A stretch of 64,000 nt of DNA from an uncultured Bacilli bacterium (GTDB lineage: Bacteria > Bacillota_I > Bacilli_A > RF39 > UBA660). Shown in pieces: positions 51,800-61,762 of this stretch. The stretch lies in assembly GCA_934162425.1 (NCBI GenBank), contig CAKPIS010000002.1, forward strand, positions 62,001-126,000, read 5' to 3'. Position 1 is the stretch's first letter, and each line of letters opens with the position of its first letter. A program made the position numbers and the translations under genes. The notes beneath the pieces are model-generated. The model worked only from the letters and a program-made list of their open reading frames with translations. It was not told where the DNA came from and did no database searches.

Positions 51800-52114
51800 T
51801 TAGTTAAAAAGTTTAATTATCTCCTCTTTTAACTCTAAATACTCAGCATCTTTTGCACTTTTCTTTAATACAATTATATAATCTTTGTTTAAAAATTGCA
51901 ATGCACTTTTATCAATTATATCCTTTACTCTTCTTTTAAGTTTATTTCTTACAACTGCATTACCTGTCTTTTTAGAAACACATATTCCAAATCTATATTT
52001 ATTTAAATTATTATCATACGTATACATATAAGCATATTTACAAGAAACTTGATTTCTTTTTTTAAATGCCCTATCAAAATCTTTTTTTTCTTTTACTATG
52101 TTTACTTTCTTCAT
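51800..52114 (-). CDS. rnpA: Ribonuclease P protein component
   Basis: Protein subunit that assists RNase P RNA in cutting tRNA 5' leaders. The 104 residues are basic: MKKVNIVKEKKDFDRAFKKR, then the RNR-type motif GNAVVRNKLKRRVKDII (about 55-70). ATG 52114 follows AGGAAG by 5 bases; the 52144 start would lie inside the upstream hairpin. It follows rpmH across a terminator-like hairpin. Confidence 0.95.
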   Translation of the reverse strand: MKKVNIVKEKKDFDRAFKKRNQVSCKYAYMYTYDNNLNKYRFGICVSKKTGNAVVRNKLKRRVKDIIDKSALQFLNKDYIIVLKKSAKDAEYLELKEEIIKLFN

Positions 52115-52134
52115 ATATGCTTCCTTTCTATAAC

Positions 52135-52158
52135 AAAAAACCACTTAACTCTAAGTGG
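52135..52158 (-). terminator. Terminator/attenuator between rpmH and rnpA
   Basis: CCACTTA / TAAGTGG stem, 4-base loop, then six T on the minus strand. It follows rpmH directly, so only read-through transcripts, or an unseen promoter, supply rnpA-yidC-jag. Confidence 0.85.
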
Positions 52159-52159
52159 A

Positions 52160-52279
52160 TTATGCTGATAATTTTTTACGTCCTTTTGCTCTTCTTTTAT
52201 TTAATACACTATTACTAGTTGCAAAAAAACCATTTACCTTTTTCTTTTTATGATTATTTGGTTGAAAAGTTCTTTTCAT
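52160..52279 (-). CDS. rpmH: 50S ribosomal protein L34, short form
   Basis: L34 of the large subunit. ATG 52279 has GGAGGTGG 6 bases upstream. The product [20 protein letters not shown] continues [19 protein letters not shown], 39 residues in total. Both ends are typical, but the usual middle (GFRxRMxTxxGRxVLxxRR, 44 residues in most bacteria) is shortened by five residues and lacks the RxRM segment. The consensus promoter and the location next to oriC confirm identity. Confidence 0.93.
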   Translation of the reverse strand: MKRTFQPNNHKKKKVNGFFATSNSVLNKRRAKGRKKLSA

Positions 52280-52320
52280 ATTTCCACCTCCACTTTTTCT
52301 TTGTCTTTTTAAACACGATT

Positions 52321-52349
52321 ATTATAAGGGTTATTTTATCAATTGTCAA
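52321..52349 (-). promoter_or_regulatory. Consensus sigma-A promoter of rpmH
   Basis: Minus-strand TTGACA (52349-52344), 17 bases, TATAAT (52326-52321): a perfect consensus, divergent from dnaA. Confidence 0.92.
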
Positions 52350-52453
52350 CCATTTTAATGTACATGTTTATAATATATAACTAATTGTAGGAGTCTAACT
52401 TATCAACAATATAATTTTTTTAAATTTTTATAAGAAAAAAGTTATTAACATAG

Positions 52454-52671
52454 TTTTCCACAGGTTTAATATAAATATACTCTTATTTTGTTTAAAAATA
52501 AGGTTTTATTAACAGTCTGTGGAAAACTTTAAGTGTTTAAAGATTTTTATACCTTTTAATTTTTTTGTGGAAAAGTGTATTTTTTTGTTTTTCTTTGTCA
52601 GATAAAGGAATTACTTGTGGAAAACTATTGTGGAAAACTTTTTTTATTTCTTTATTTATTGTTTTTCCACA
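52454..52671. other. oriC, upstream DnaA-box cluster (six identical boxes)
   Basis: The 450-base gap between rpmH and dnaA contains six copies of TGTGGAAAA: plus strand at 52519, 52566, 52616 and 52629, minus strand at 52454 and 52663. They correspond to DnaA box TTATCCACA with T instead of A at the third position. The region between is AT-rich. With the second cluster after dnaA this makes a bipartite origin like that of B. subtilis. Confidence 0.88.
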
Positions 52672-52687
52672 ATATTTTTGATAGAAT
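52659..52687 (+). promoter_or_regulatory. Promoter of dnaA with a DnaA box in the spacer
   Basis: TTGTTT (52659-52664), 17 bases, TAGAAT (52682-52687) with a TGn extension. The sixth DnaA box (52663-52671) lies across the -35 and spacer, so DnaA should repress its own gene. Confidence 0.8.
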
Positions 52688-52731
52688 ATAAGTAAATAAC
52701 TCTTGATTTATAGGGGGAAAGGAGGGTTTTT

Positions 52732-54081
52732 ATGAATGTAGATAACTTGTGGAATAATTTTCTAGAACAAATTAAGACAAAGATATCTTCATTATCATAT
52801 GATACTTGGTTTAAAAATACCAAACTAGTATCACTTGATAATAATGTTGCTAAAATATTAGTTGATTCACCATTACAAAAGAAGAGTCTTCAAGAAACAT
52901 GGTATCAAACAATATCTGATGTATTTAGTGAAATAACTAATACGAGCTTTGATTTTGAATTTGTATTTGAAAATGAGATAACTACAAATACTAATATTAA
53001 TGTGGAAAACTTAGGAGTACCTGCTAATACTCCAGAAAAATCAAATTTAAATTCTAAATATACATTCGATTCATTCATAGTAGGAGATAGTAATAAATTT
53101 GCTTATATGGCTGCTGTTTCTGTTGCTGAAAATCCTGGTAAAACATATAATCCTTTATTTTTATATGGTAACAGCGGACTAGGTAAAACACACCTTATGC
53201 ACGCTATTGGTAATTTTATTATAGAAAATTCCAATAAAAAAGTTCTTTATGTAACAAGTGAAGGCTTTATATCAGACTTTCTTAATTTAAATAAGAAAGA
53301 TGAGAAGGGGACTAACTTTGATTATATAGATAGCTTTAAAAATAAGTATAGGGGAGTTGATGTTCTAATTATTGATGATATTCAATTTTTAGGAGGTGCA
53401 ACACAAACACAGCAAGAATTCTTTAATACATTCAATAACTTATATGATGATAATAAACAAATAATAATTTCATCAGATAGATCACCAGATGATTTAAAGA
53501 AACTTGAAGATAGACTAAGGACTAGATTTAATTGGGGACTTAGCGTTAATATTTATCCACCAGATTATGAAATGAGGGTAGAGATATTAAGAAAAAAAAT
53601 AATTGGTCAAAATATGACAAGTACAATAAGTGATGATGTTATAGCATACATTGCAAATAATTGTGACTCAGATGTAAGACAATTAGAAGGTGCATTAACA
53701 AGAGTAATTGCATATGCAACTATGTTTAATGCTAGTGATATTAACATAAACCTTGCAATTGATGCATTAAAAGATTACTTATCTAAATCATCATTTACAA
53801 AAAATAATATTCAAAAAATACAGCAAGTAGTTTGTGAATATTACAATATAACAATAGATGATTTAAAATCTAAGAAAAGAAAAGCTTCTATTACGTTTCC
53901 AAGGCAAGTAGCTATATATTTATGTAGAACTTTAACTGATGAATCATTACCTAAAATAGGTATTCAATTTGGCGGAAGAGATCATACAACAATAATGCAT
54001 TCTGTGGATAAAATAAATAATGAAATTAAAACTAATCCACAGTTCAAACAAATAATAGAAGCATTAAAAAGTAAAATATAG
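52732..54081 (+). CDS. dnaA: Chromosomal replication initiator DnaA
   Basis: AAA+ initiator that binds DnaA boxes and unwinds oriC. The 449 residues have domain I (about 1-80, LWNNFLEQIKTKISSLSYDTW), a short linker, and Walker A GNSGLGKTHLMHAIGN (about 145-160). Walker B is VLIIDDIQFLGG and the C-terminal HTH signature is GIQFGGRDHTTIMHSVDKI. ATG follows AAAGGAGGG. A further TGTGGAAAA box lies inside the gene at 53001. Confidence 0.99.
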   Translation: MNVDNLWNNFLEQIKTKISSLSYDTWFKNTKLVSLDNNVAKILVDSPLQKKSLQETWYQTISDVFSEITNTSFDFEFVFENEITTNTNINVENLGVPANTPEKSNLNSKYTFDSFIVGDSNKFAYMAAVSVAENPGKTYNPLFLYGNSGLGKTHLMHAIGNFIIENSNKKVLYVTSEGFISDFLNLNKKDEKGTNFDYIDSFKNKYRGVDVLIIDDIQFLGGATQTQQEFFNTFNNLYDDNKQIIISSDRSPDDLKKLEDRLRTRFNWGLSVNIYPPDYEMRVEILRKKIIGQNMTSTISDDVIAYIANNCDSDVRQLEGALTRVIAYATMFNASDININLAIDALKDYLSKSSFTKNNIQKIQQVVCEYYNITIDDLKSKKRKASITFPRQVAIYLCRTLTDESLPKIGIQFGGRDHTTIMHSVDKINNEIKTNPQFKQIIEALKSKI

Positions 54082-54082
54082 T

Positions 54083-54210
54083 TGTGGATTATTATTTACT
54101 TTTCAACTTTTTATGTGGACAAAAAAAGCTTAAAAATCATTAACTAATAAGGAAATTTTTAAGATATCCACAATATCCACAGTAATAATAATAAAAATAT
54201 ATATAAATAA
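54083..54210. other. oriC, downstream part: DnaA boxes, TAA trios and AT-rich unwinding region
   Basis: Between dnaA and dnaN: TGTGGATTA (54083), TGTGGACAA (54114), and two tandem ATATCCACA (54164-54172, 54173-54181). These are followed directly by TAATAATAATAA (54183-54194) and an A/T-only stretch. Tandem boxes followed by TAG/TAA trinucleotides are the DnaA-trio arrangement of the unwinding element in Bacillus. Confidence 0.75.
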
Positions 54211-54221
54211 GGAGAATAAAT

Positions 54222-55343
54222 ATGAAATTTAGTATAAAAAAAGATATATTACTTAAAAATTTAAATTCTGTTAGCAAAGCGTTATCTAGTAAAAATTTAA
54301 TACCTATATTATCTGGTATTAAGTTTGATTTAACTGATAATGGATTATTCTTAAGTGCAAGTGATAATGATATAAGTGTAGAAACATTTATAAAAAAGGA
54401 TGAATTAGAAACTATTGATAGTGTAGGTAGTACTGTTGTAACAGGTAAGTATATACTAGAAATAATTAGAAAATTAGAGGGAATGGTAGTTAATTTTGAA
54501 TTATTAGATGGTATTAAAATATTAATATCTTGTGGAAATTCCGAGTTTAACTTAAATTGTATGGATGCAAATGAATTTCCTAACTTAAATTTAGAAGAGA
54601 AAAAAGAACCAATAATAATTAGAAAAGATGATTTTAAAACTCTTATAAATAAAACTTCTTTTGCTGTTTCAACTCAAGAAACAAGACCAATTTTAACTGG
54701 TATAAACTTTATTATAAAGGAGAATCTATTAGAATGTATTGCAACTGATTCATATAGATTAGCTAAAAAACATCTAAACTTAGATTCAAAAGCACAGGAA
54801 GACATAAATATAGTTATACCTGGTAAAAACTTAATAGAATTAACAAAAATTTTAGAAGATAACGAAGAAAATATTGAAATGCATGTTTTTTCTAATAAAG
54901 TTTTATTTAAATATGATAATATCTTATTTCAAACAAGGGTATTAAGTGGTAATTTTCCTGATGTAAATAGATTAATACCATCATCATTTGAATTATCTAT
55001 TAAAACAAACACTAATGAACTATTTAATGTAATTGATAGAGCTGCTTTACTTACTAGTGAAAAAGATAAAAATATAATAAAATTTGAATGCGTAGAAAAT
55101 GAAGCTATTGTATCATCTAATTCACCAGAAATTGGTAAAGTAGAGGAGAAAATAGAGGTTGAAAAAGATAATGATAAAGAAATTAAAATAGCATTTTCTT
55201 CTAAATATATGATGGATGCATTAAGAACTATAGAAAGTGATAAAGTAATAGTTAATTTTAATAATGATGTTAATCCTATAATAATATTAGATGAAGATGA
55301 CAATACTTTATTACAACTTATTTTACCTATAAAAACATATTAA
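54222..55343 (+). CDS. dnaN: DNA polymerase III beta subunit (sliding clamp)
   Basis: Ring-shaped processivity clamp. The 373 residues begin MKFSIKKDILLKNLNSVSKAL and show the three-fold repeat of the clamp, with TGINFIIKENLLECIATDSYRLA (about 165-187, quoted in part) and the C-terminal end LQLILPIKTY, where most clamps have LILPVR. ATG follows AAGGAG by 9 bases. Normal length and position. Confidence 0.98.
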   Translation: MKFSIKKDILLKNLNSVSKALSSKNLIPILSGIKFDLTDNGLFLSASDNDISVETFIKKDELETIDSVGSTVVTGKYILEIIRKLEGMVVNFELLDGIKILISCGNSEFNLNCMDANEFPNLNLEEKKEPIIIRKDDFKTLINKTSFAVSTQETRPILTGINFIIKENLLECIATDSYRLAKKHLNLDSKAQEDINIVIPGKNLIELTKILEDNEENIEMHVFSNKVLFKYDNILFQTRVLSGNFPDVNRLIPSSFELSIKTNTNELFNVIDRAALLTSEKDKNIIKFECVENEAIVSSNSPEIGKVEEKIEVEKDNDKEIKIAFSSKYMMDALRTIESDKVIVNFNNDVNPIIILDEDDNTLLQLILPIKTY

Positions 55344-55345
55344 AG

Positions 55346-55368
55346 TCACAAAATTGTGATTTTTTTTT
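55346..55368 (+). terminator. Intrinsic terminator after dnaN
   Basis: TCACAA / TTGTGA hairpin with a short loop and T8 directly after dnaN. Confidence 0.75.
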
Positions 55369-55394
55369 AATTTCGACACTTTTCTTAAAAATAT

Positions 55395-55403
55395 TGTGGA
55401 TAA
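55395..55403 (+). other. Perfect consensus DnaA box upstream of the comK-like gene
   Basis: TGTGGATAA, the only exact consensus box seen; it lies 35 bases before the comK-like start and after the dnaN terminator. Confidence 0.65.
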
Positions 55404-55437
55404 TATATGCAAATATTTAAAAAAGGAAGGGTTTTGA

Positions 55438-55884
55438 ATGAAAAAATATGAAATAAATAAAAATACGTTAGCAATTATTGCTATAACAAATGGAATTAGT
55501 AAAGTATATGAAAAGGATAAAACTTTGTATGTTTATTCACCAACCATAAAAATAATAGATGATAGTTGTAAATTTTTTGGTAGTTCCTATTCTGGTAGAT
55601 TTGAGGGTACTAAAAATCTTCTTAATGTTTCTTATAAATCTCCTATTATAATAGAAGAACAAAATAAGATAATCTTTTTTCCAACAAGGTCTCCTAGGAT
55701 TAGTAGTTGTTCTTGGATATCATTAAATAATATTGATTGCTATTATATGGAAGATAAATCTACTGTGATAAAGTTTATTGGTGGAAGAAAAATAAAAATT
55801 AAATTATCATATGGAGTAGTGGATAATCAGGTACTTAGAGCAACAAGACTTGAATCAACATTTAATAAAAGAGTAAATATTTGA
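55438..55884 (+). CDS. comK: ComK-family competence transcription factor homologue
   Basis: The 148 residues align by eye with B. subtilis ComK over most of its length. Matching parts are the N-terminal YEINKNTLAIIAI, then IIDDSCKFFGSSYSGRFEGT (about 38-57; ComK has IVDRSCRFFGSSYAGRKAGT), KSPIIIEEQNKIIFFPT, CSWISL, and the late SYGVVDNQVLRATRLESTF. It lacks the C-terminal 40 or so residues of the 192-residue Bacillus protein. It sits between dnaN and recF, where B. subtilis has yaaA, on an AAGGAAGGG site. Whether it activates DNA uptake here is inference. Confidence 0.88.
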   Translation: MKKYEINKNTLAIIAITNGISKVYEKDKTLYVYSPTIKIIDDSCKFFGSSYSGRFEGTKNLLNVSYKSPIIIEEQNKIIFFPTRSPRISSCSWISLNNIDCYYMEDKSTVIKFIGGRKIKIKLSYGVVDNQVLRATRLESTFNKRVNI

Positions 55885-55935
55885 TAAAAAACGTGAAAAA
55901 TATATAAAAAAAACGGTCAAATAAGGCTCATTATG

Positions 55936-55944
55936 TGATATAAT
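55936..55944 (+). promoter_or_regulatory. Extended -10 promoter upstream of recF
   Basis: TGATATAAT (55936-55944), with a poor -35, 69 bases before the recF ATG. Confidence 0.55.
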
Positions 55945-55990
55945 TAGTATGTATGTAGTAGTATACTAAAAATAGTTGTAGGTGGTTTAT

Positions 55991-56032
55991 ATGGGCTTAA
56001 AAATGGTAAATTATGTTTTTAAAGAAACTTGA
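55991..56032 (+). other. Possible leader ORF overlapping the recF start (13 codons)
   Basis: ATG 55991, 5 bases after AGGTGG, encodes MGLKMVNYVFKET and stops with TGA at 56030-56032, beyond the recF ATG (56013), which has no ribosome binding site of its own. recF may be translated by re-initiation from this ORF. Confidence 0.45.
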
Positions 56033-57125
56033 GTTAAATAATTTTAGAAATATAAAAAAAGTTTCATTTGATTTTAATAAAAATATTAATATATTTATAG
56101 GAAATAACGCCCAAGGAAAAACTAACATATTAGAAAGTATATATTTTCTTGCAATTACAAGATCTCATAGAACTCATAATGAACTTAATTTAATTAAAAA
56201 TAATGAGCTATATACAAAAGTATCAGGTACTTATACCGATAATAGTGATGTTTTACACATGTTAACTATTTTATTAAATGAAAAAGGTAAAAAAGTATCA
56301 GTTGATAATATAATGCAAAAGAAAATAAGTAATTATTTATCAAGACTTAATGTTATTATGTTTTGTCCAGATGATTTAGAAATAATTAAAGGAACACCAT
56401 CTGTTAGAAGAAAATTTTTAAATATAGAACTTTCTCAGTTTAGAAATGATTATGTATTATTATTAAAAGAATATAATTTAATTTTAAAGCAGAGAAATGA
56501 GTATTTAAAACAAAAAAATAATGCTAAGTTTGATAAAAATTATTTTAGTATATTAACTGATGAAATTATCTTAAAAAATATTGATTTATTAAAAATAAGA
56601 TATGATTTCATTAATAAAATAAATGATTATTTAAAAATTACATTTAATAAATTAACTAGTTTTGGTACTTTAGAAATAAAATATAAAAGTTTTATATCAG
56701 AAGATGATTTATATAAAGATGATGTAAAAAATATTATTAAAAATAAATATAATTCGGTCTTCATGAATGAATTACTTCAAAAAACTACGTTAGTTGGTTG
56801 TCATAAAGATGATTTTAAAATGTTTTTAAATGATTTAGACGTAACAGAATTTTCATCACAAGGTCAGCAAAGATTGTCAATTCTTAGTTTAAAATTAGCA
56901 GAAATAGAAGTTTTTATAAAAGAAAAAAGGACAAAACCAATAATTTTACTTGATGATATATTTAGTGAACTTGATGAAATAAAGAAAAATAATATAATTA
57001 ATTATTTTAAAGATGATATACAAATTTTTATTACTACTACTGATATTAAGGACATAAATGATGTATTAAAGGAAAAGTCAGATATTTATGTTGTAAATGA
57101 TGGTAATATTTTGAAGGAGGAATAA
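56013..57125 (+). CDS. recF: DNA replication and repair protein RecF
   Basis: SMC-like ATPase that loads RecA at gaps with RecO and RecR. The 370 residues begin MFLKKLELNNFRNIKKVSF, with Walker A GNNAQGKTNILESIYFLA (about 30-47), signature SSQGQQRLSILSLKLAE (about 284) and Walker B PIILLDDIFSELD. The start matches family N-termini, but no Shine-Dalgarno is visible; it lies inside a short overlapping ORF. gyrB follows 3 bases later. Confidence 0.96.
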   Translation: MFLKKLELNNFRNIKKVSFDFNKNINIFIGNNAQGKTNILESIYFLAITRSHRTHNELNLIKNNELYTKVSGTYTDNSDVLHMLTILLNEKGKKVSVDNIMQKKISNYLSRLNVIMFCPDDLEIIKGTPSVRRKFLNIELSQFRNDYVLLLKEYNLILKQRNEYLKQKNNAKFDKNYFSILTDEIILKNIDLLKIRYDFINKINDYLKITFNKLTSFGTLEIKYKSFISEDDLYKDDVKNIIKNKYNSVFMNELLQKTTLVGCHKDDFKMFLNDLDVTEFSSQGQQRLSILSLKLAEIEVFIKEKRTKPIILLDDIFSELDEIKKNNIINYFKDDIQIFITTTDIKDINDVLKEKSDIYVVNDGNILKEE

Positions 57126-59057
<1,932 letters not shown>

Positions 59058-59068
59058 GAGGGTTTTAG

Positions 59069-61597
59069 ATGGAAGAAAATAAAGAAATAGAAAAGCAAGA
59101 AAAAAATGAATCAGAAGAGTATGGTGGAACATTTCATGAAAGAGATAGCCATGCAAAAAATGATATTGTAAAAGAAATTTCAGATTCCTTTCTAGATTAT
59201 TCAATGAGTGTTATAACATCTCGTGCAATTCCTGATTTAAGGGATGGTTTAAAACCAGTTCACAGAAGAATATTATGGTCAATGTTTGAAGAAGGTAATA
59301 CACCTGATAAACCTCATAAAAAATCAGCTACAACGGTTGGTTATGTTATGGGACATTATCATCCACACGGTGATTCATCAATATATGATGCAATGGTAAG
59401 ATTAGCTCAAGATTTTAATCAAAGATATATGATGGTTGATGGTCATGGTAACTTTGGTAATATTGAAGGTGATGGGGCAGCAGCATATCGTTATACTGAA
59501 GCTAGATTATCTAAGATATCACTTGAAATGCTTAGAGACATTAGAAAAAATACGGTAGATATGATGCCAAACTTTGATGAAACAAGTCCAGAGCCAGTAG
59601 TTTTACCATCTAGAATTCCAAATGTGTTAGTTAATGGTTCAATGGGTATTGCTGTTGGTATGGCAACAAATATACCACCACATAATTTATCAGAAGTAAT
59701 AGATGGATGTATCGCGTATATAGATAACCCAGAAATAGATACTTTAGGTCTTATGAATTATATAAAAGGTCCTGATTTTCCAACAGGTGGTATAATTCTT
59801 GGAAATTCTGGAATTAAGAAAGCCTACGAAACAGGTAGGGGTTCTATTACAATAAGAAGTAGAGCATATATAGAAGAAAAAAACAATCATAGTCAAATAG
59901 TAATAACTGAAGTTCCTTATGGCGTTAATACTATGGAACTTAAAAATAAAGTTGCAGAACTTGTTCATAATAAAATAATAGATGGAATATCTGATTATCA
60001 CACTGACTTAAAAGATGGTGTTAAAATTACAATAACATTAAAAAGAGATGCAAATCCACAAGTTGTATTAAATAATTTATATAAACATACAAATTTTCAA
60101 ACAAATTATGGAATAATTTTCTTAGTTATAGATAATGGAACACCAAAAACATTAGGTTTAAAGTCAATAATATCAAAATATATTGACCATCAAAAAGAAG
60201 TAATAATTAGAAGAACTAAATTTGATTTAGAACAAGATGAAGCAAGAGTTCACATATTAGAAGGTTTAAAAATTGCTTTAGATAATATAGATGAAGTTGT
60301 TAGTATAATAAGAAACTCTGATTCAGATGAAGATGCTCAAAATAAATTAATGAATAAATTTAAATTATCTGAAATACAAGCTAAAAGCATTTTAGATATG
60401 AGATTAAAAAGATTAACAGGATTAGAAAGAGGAAAGATTGAATCAGAATTAAGTCAATTATTAGAAGAAATAGCAGAATTAAAATCTATACTTGCTTCTA
60501 ATGAGAAAGTTATGAATATAATAAAAGAGGAAATGCTAGAAATTAAGAGAAAATATGGTGATGAAAGAAGAACTTCAATTGATATGACAGCTGTTGATTA
60601 TATTGAAGATGAATCATTAATACCAGTTGAAGATATAGTAGTCGCATTAACTCATAAAGGTTATATAAAGAGAATGCCAACAGATACTTATAAGCTTCAA
60701 AATAAAGGTGGAGTAGGTATTAAAGGAATGGCAACTAATGATGAAGACTTTGTTGAAATATTAAAATCAGGCACTACTCATAATCATGTATTATTCTTTA
60801 CTAATAAGGGTAAAGTATACAGAATAAAAGGATATGAAATACCTGAATTTTCAAGACAATCTAAAGGATTACCAATAATTAACTTACTTCCAATAGAAAA
60901 AGATGAAAAAATCAATAATATATTATTAGATAATGGTGATGAAAATAACAAATATCTAGTAATAACAACAAAGTACGGATTAATTAAACGTACAAACGTT
61001 TGTGAATTTGAAAATATCAGAAAGAACGGTAAAATAGCAATAACATTAAGAGAAAATGATGAAGTATTATCAGTTCACTTCACTAACGGAAATGATGATG
61101 TTGTAATAGCTTCTAATAACGGAAGAATGATTAGATTCAACGAAAATGAAATTAGAGTAATGGGAAGAAGTGCAAGTGGTGTTAAAGGTATAGAATTATC
61201 AGATGAATGTTATTGTGTTGGAGCTGAAATAGCAAAAGAAGGACAAGAAGTATTAGTTGTTACCGAAAAAGGTTATGGAAAACGTACTGATATAAATGAA
61301 TATAGATTAACCCATAGAGGAAGTAAAGGTGTAAAAACACTAAATATTACCGATAAGAATGGAACAATAGTTGCATTTAAAACAGTAACTGATAATAAAG
61401 ATTTAATGATAATTACAGATCAAGGTATAATTATTAGAATTTCTTTAGACAAGGTTTCGAAGATGAGCAGGGTAACTCAAGGAGTCAGATTAATGAATTT
61501 AAGAGAAGGACAAAAAGTAGCAACCGTTTCGATTGTTGAAAAAGATGAAGATAGTTCTGAACTTAACGAAACTGATAATGTTAAAGAAGAAGCATAA
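59069..61597 (+). CDS. gyrA: DNA gyrase subunit A
   Basis: DNA-cleaving subunit of gyrase. The 842 residues have AIPDLRDGLKPVHRRILW, HYHPHGDSSIYDAMVRLAQ with Ser and Asp at the usual quinolone-contact positions (sensitive-type letters), and the active-site Tyr in AAYRYTEARL (about 130). Six C-terminal beta-pinwheel repeats contain QSKGLPI-type GyrA boxes (RQSKGLPIINL). It carries an acidic Ser/Glu tail. It begins with the same MEENKE as GyrB. Confidence 0.99.
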   Translation: MEENKEIEKQEKNESEEYGGTFHERDSHAKNDIVKEISDSFLDYSMSVITSRAIPDLRDGLKPVHRRILWSMFEEGNTPDKPHKKSATTVGYVMGHYHPHGDSSIYDAMVRLAQDFNQRYMMVDGHGNFGNIEGDGAAAYRYTEARLSKISLEMLRDIRKNTVDMMPNFDETSPEPVVLPSRIPNVLVNGSMGIAVGMATNIPPHNLSEVIDGCIAYIDNPEIDTLGLMNYIKGPDFPTGGIILGNSGIKKAYETGRGSITIRSRAYIEEKNNHSQIVITEVPYGVNTMELKNKVAELVHNKIIDGISDYHTDLKDGVKITITLKRDANPQVVLNNLYKHTNFQTNYGIIFLVIDNGTPKTLGLKSIISKYIDHQKEVIIRRTKFDLEQDEARVHILEGLKIALDNIDEVVSIIRNSDSDEDAQNKLMNKFKLSEIQAKSILDMRLKRLTGLERGKIESELSQLLEEIAELKSILASNEKVMNIIKEEMLEIKRKYGDERRTSIDMTAVDYIEDESLIPVEDIVVALTHKGYIKRMPTDTYKLQNKGGVGIKGMATNDEDFVEILKSGTTHNHVLFFTNKGKVYRIKGYEIPEFSRQSKGLPIINLLPIEKDEKINNILLDNGDENNKYLVITTKYGLIKRTNVCEFENIRKNGKIAITLRENDEVLSVHFTNGNDDVVIASNNGRMIRFNENEIRVMGRSASGVKGIELSDECYCVGAEIAKEGQEVLVVTEKGYGKRTDINEYRLTHRGSKGVKTLNITDKNGTIVAFKTVTDNKDLMIITDQGIIIRISLDKVSKMSRVTQGVRLMNLREGQKVATVSIVEKDEDSSELNETDNVKEEA

Positions 61598-61614
61598 ATA
61601 TAGGCTTCTTTTTT
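61587..61614 (+). terminator. Intrinsic terminator of recF-gyrB-gyrA
   Basis: AAGAAGC / GCTTCTT stem with a 10-base loop containing the gyrA stop, followed by TTTT; parS site 1 starts 2 bases later. Confidence 0.8.
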
Positions 61615-61615
61615 A

Positions 61616-61631
61616 TGTTTCACGTGAAACA
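61616..61631. other. parS site 1
   Basis: Perfect 16-bp palindrome TGTTTCACGTGAAACA, the Firmicutes ParB-binding site, between gyrA and the SRP RNA gene. Confidence 0.97.
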
Positions 61632-61644
61632 TAGACAATAATAC

Positions 61645-61673
61645 TTGATTATTTAATAAATATATATTAAAAT
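61645..61673 (+). promoter_or_regulatory. Promoter of the SRP RNA gene
   Basis: TTGATT (61645-61650), 17 bases, TAAAAT (61668-61673); transcription would start near 61680. Confidence 0.75.
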
Positions 61674-61678
61674 ACTAT

Positions 61679-61751
61679 TGCACAACGAAAATGTTAGAAC
61701 CAAGTCAGGATCGAGAGATAGCAGCTTTAATAACCTCTTTTCGTGTGTGCT
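61679..61751 (+). ncRNA. ffs: Signal recognition particle RNA (4.5S type)
   Basis: RNA core of SRP, bound by Ffh in co-translational targeting. The conserved centre is AAGTCAGGATCGAGAGATAG followed by CAGC, with the CAGG/AGCA internal loop and a GAGA tetraloop in place of the common GGAA. The ends GCACAACGAAAA and TTTTCGTGTGTGC pair to close the rod. About 72 nt, the short type without an Alu domain. It ends at a T-run and lies between two parS sites. Confidence 0.9.
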
Positions 61752-61762
61752 TTTTATTTGTA

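Noticed and set aside
60988..61004. ACAAACGTTTG in gyrA, the same palindrome as in the uvrA promoter
   Set aside because: It is explained by the codons for Thr-Asn-Val-Cys; a ten-base match in coding DNA is not evidence of a regulatory site.
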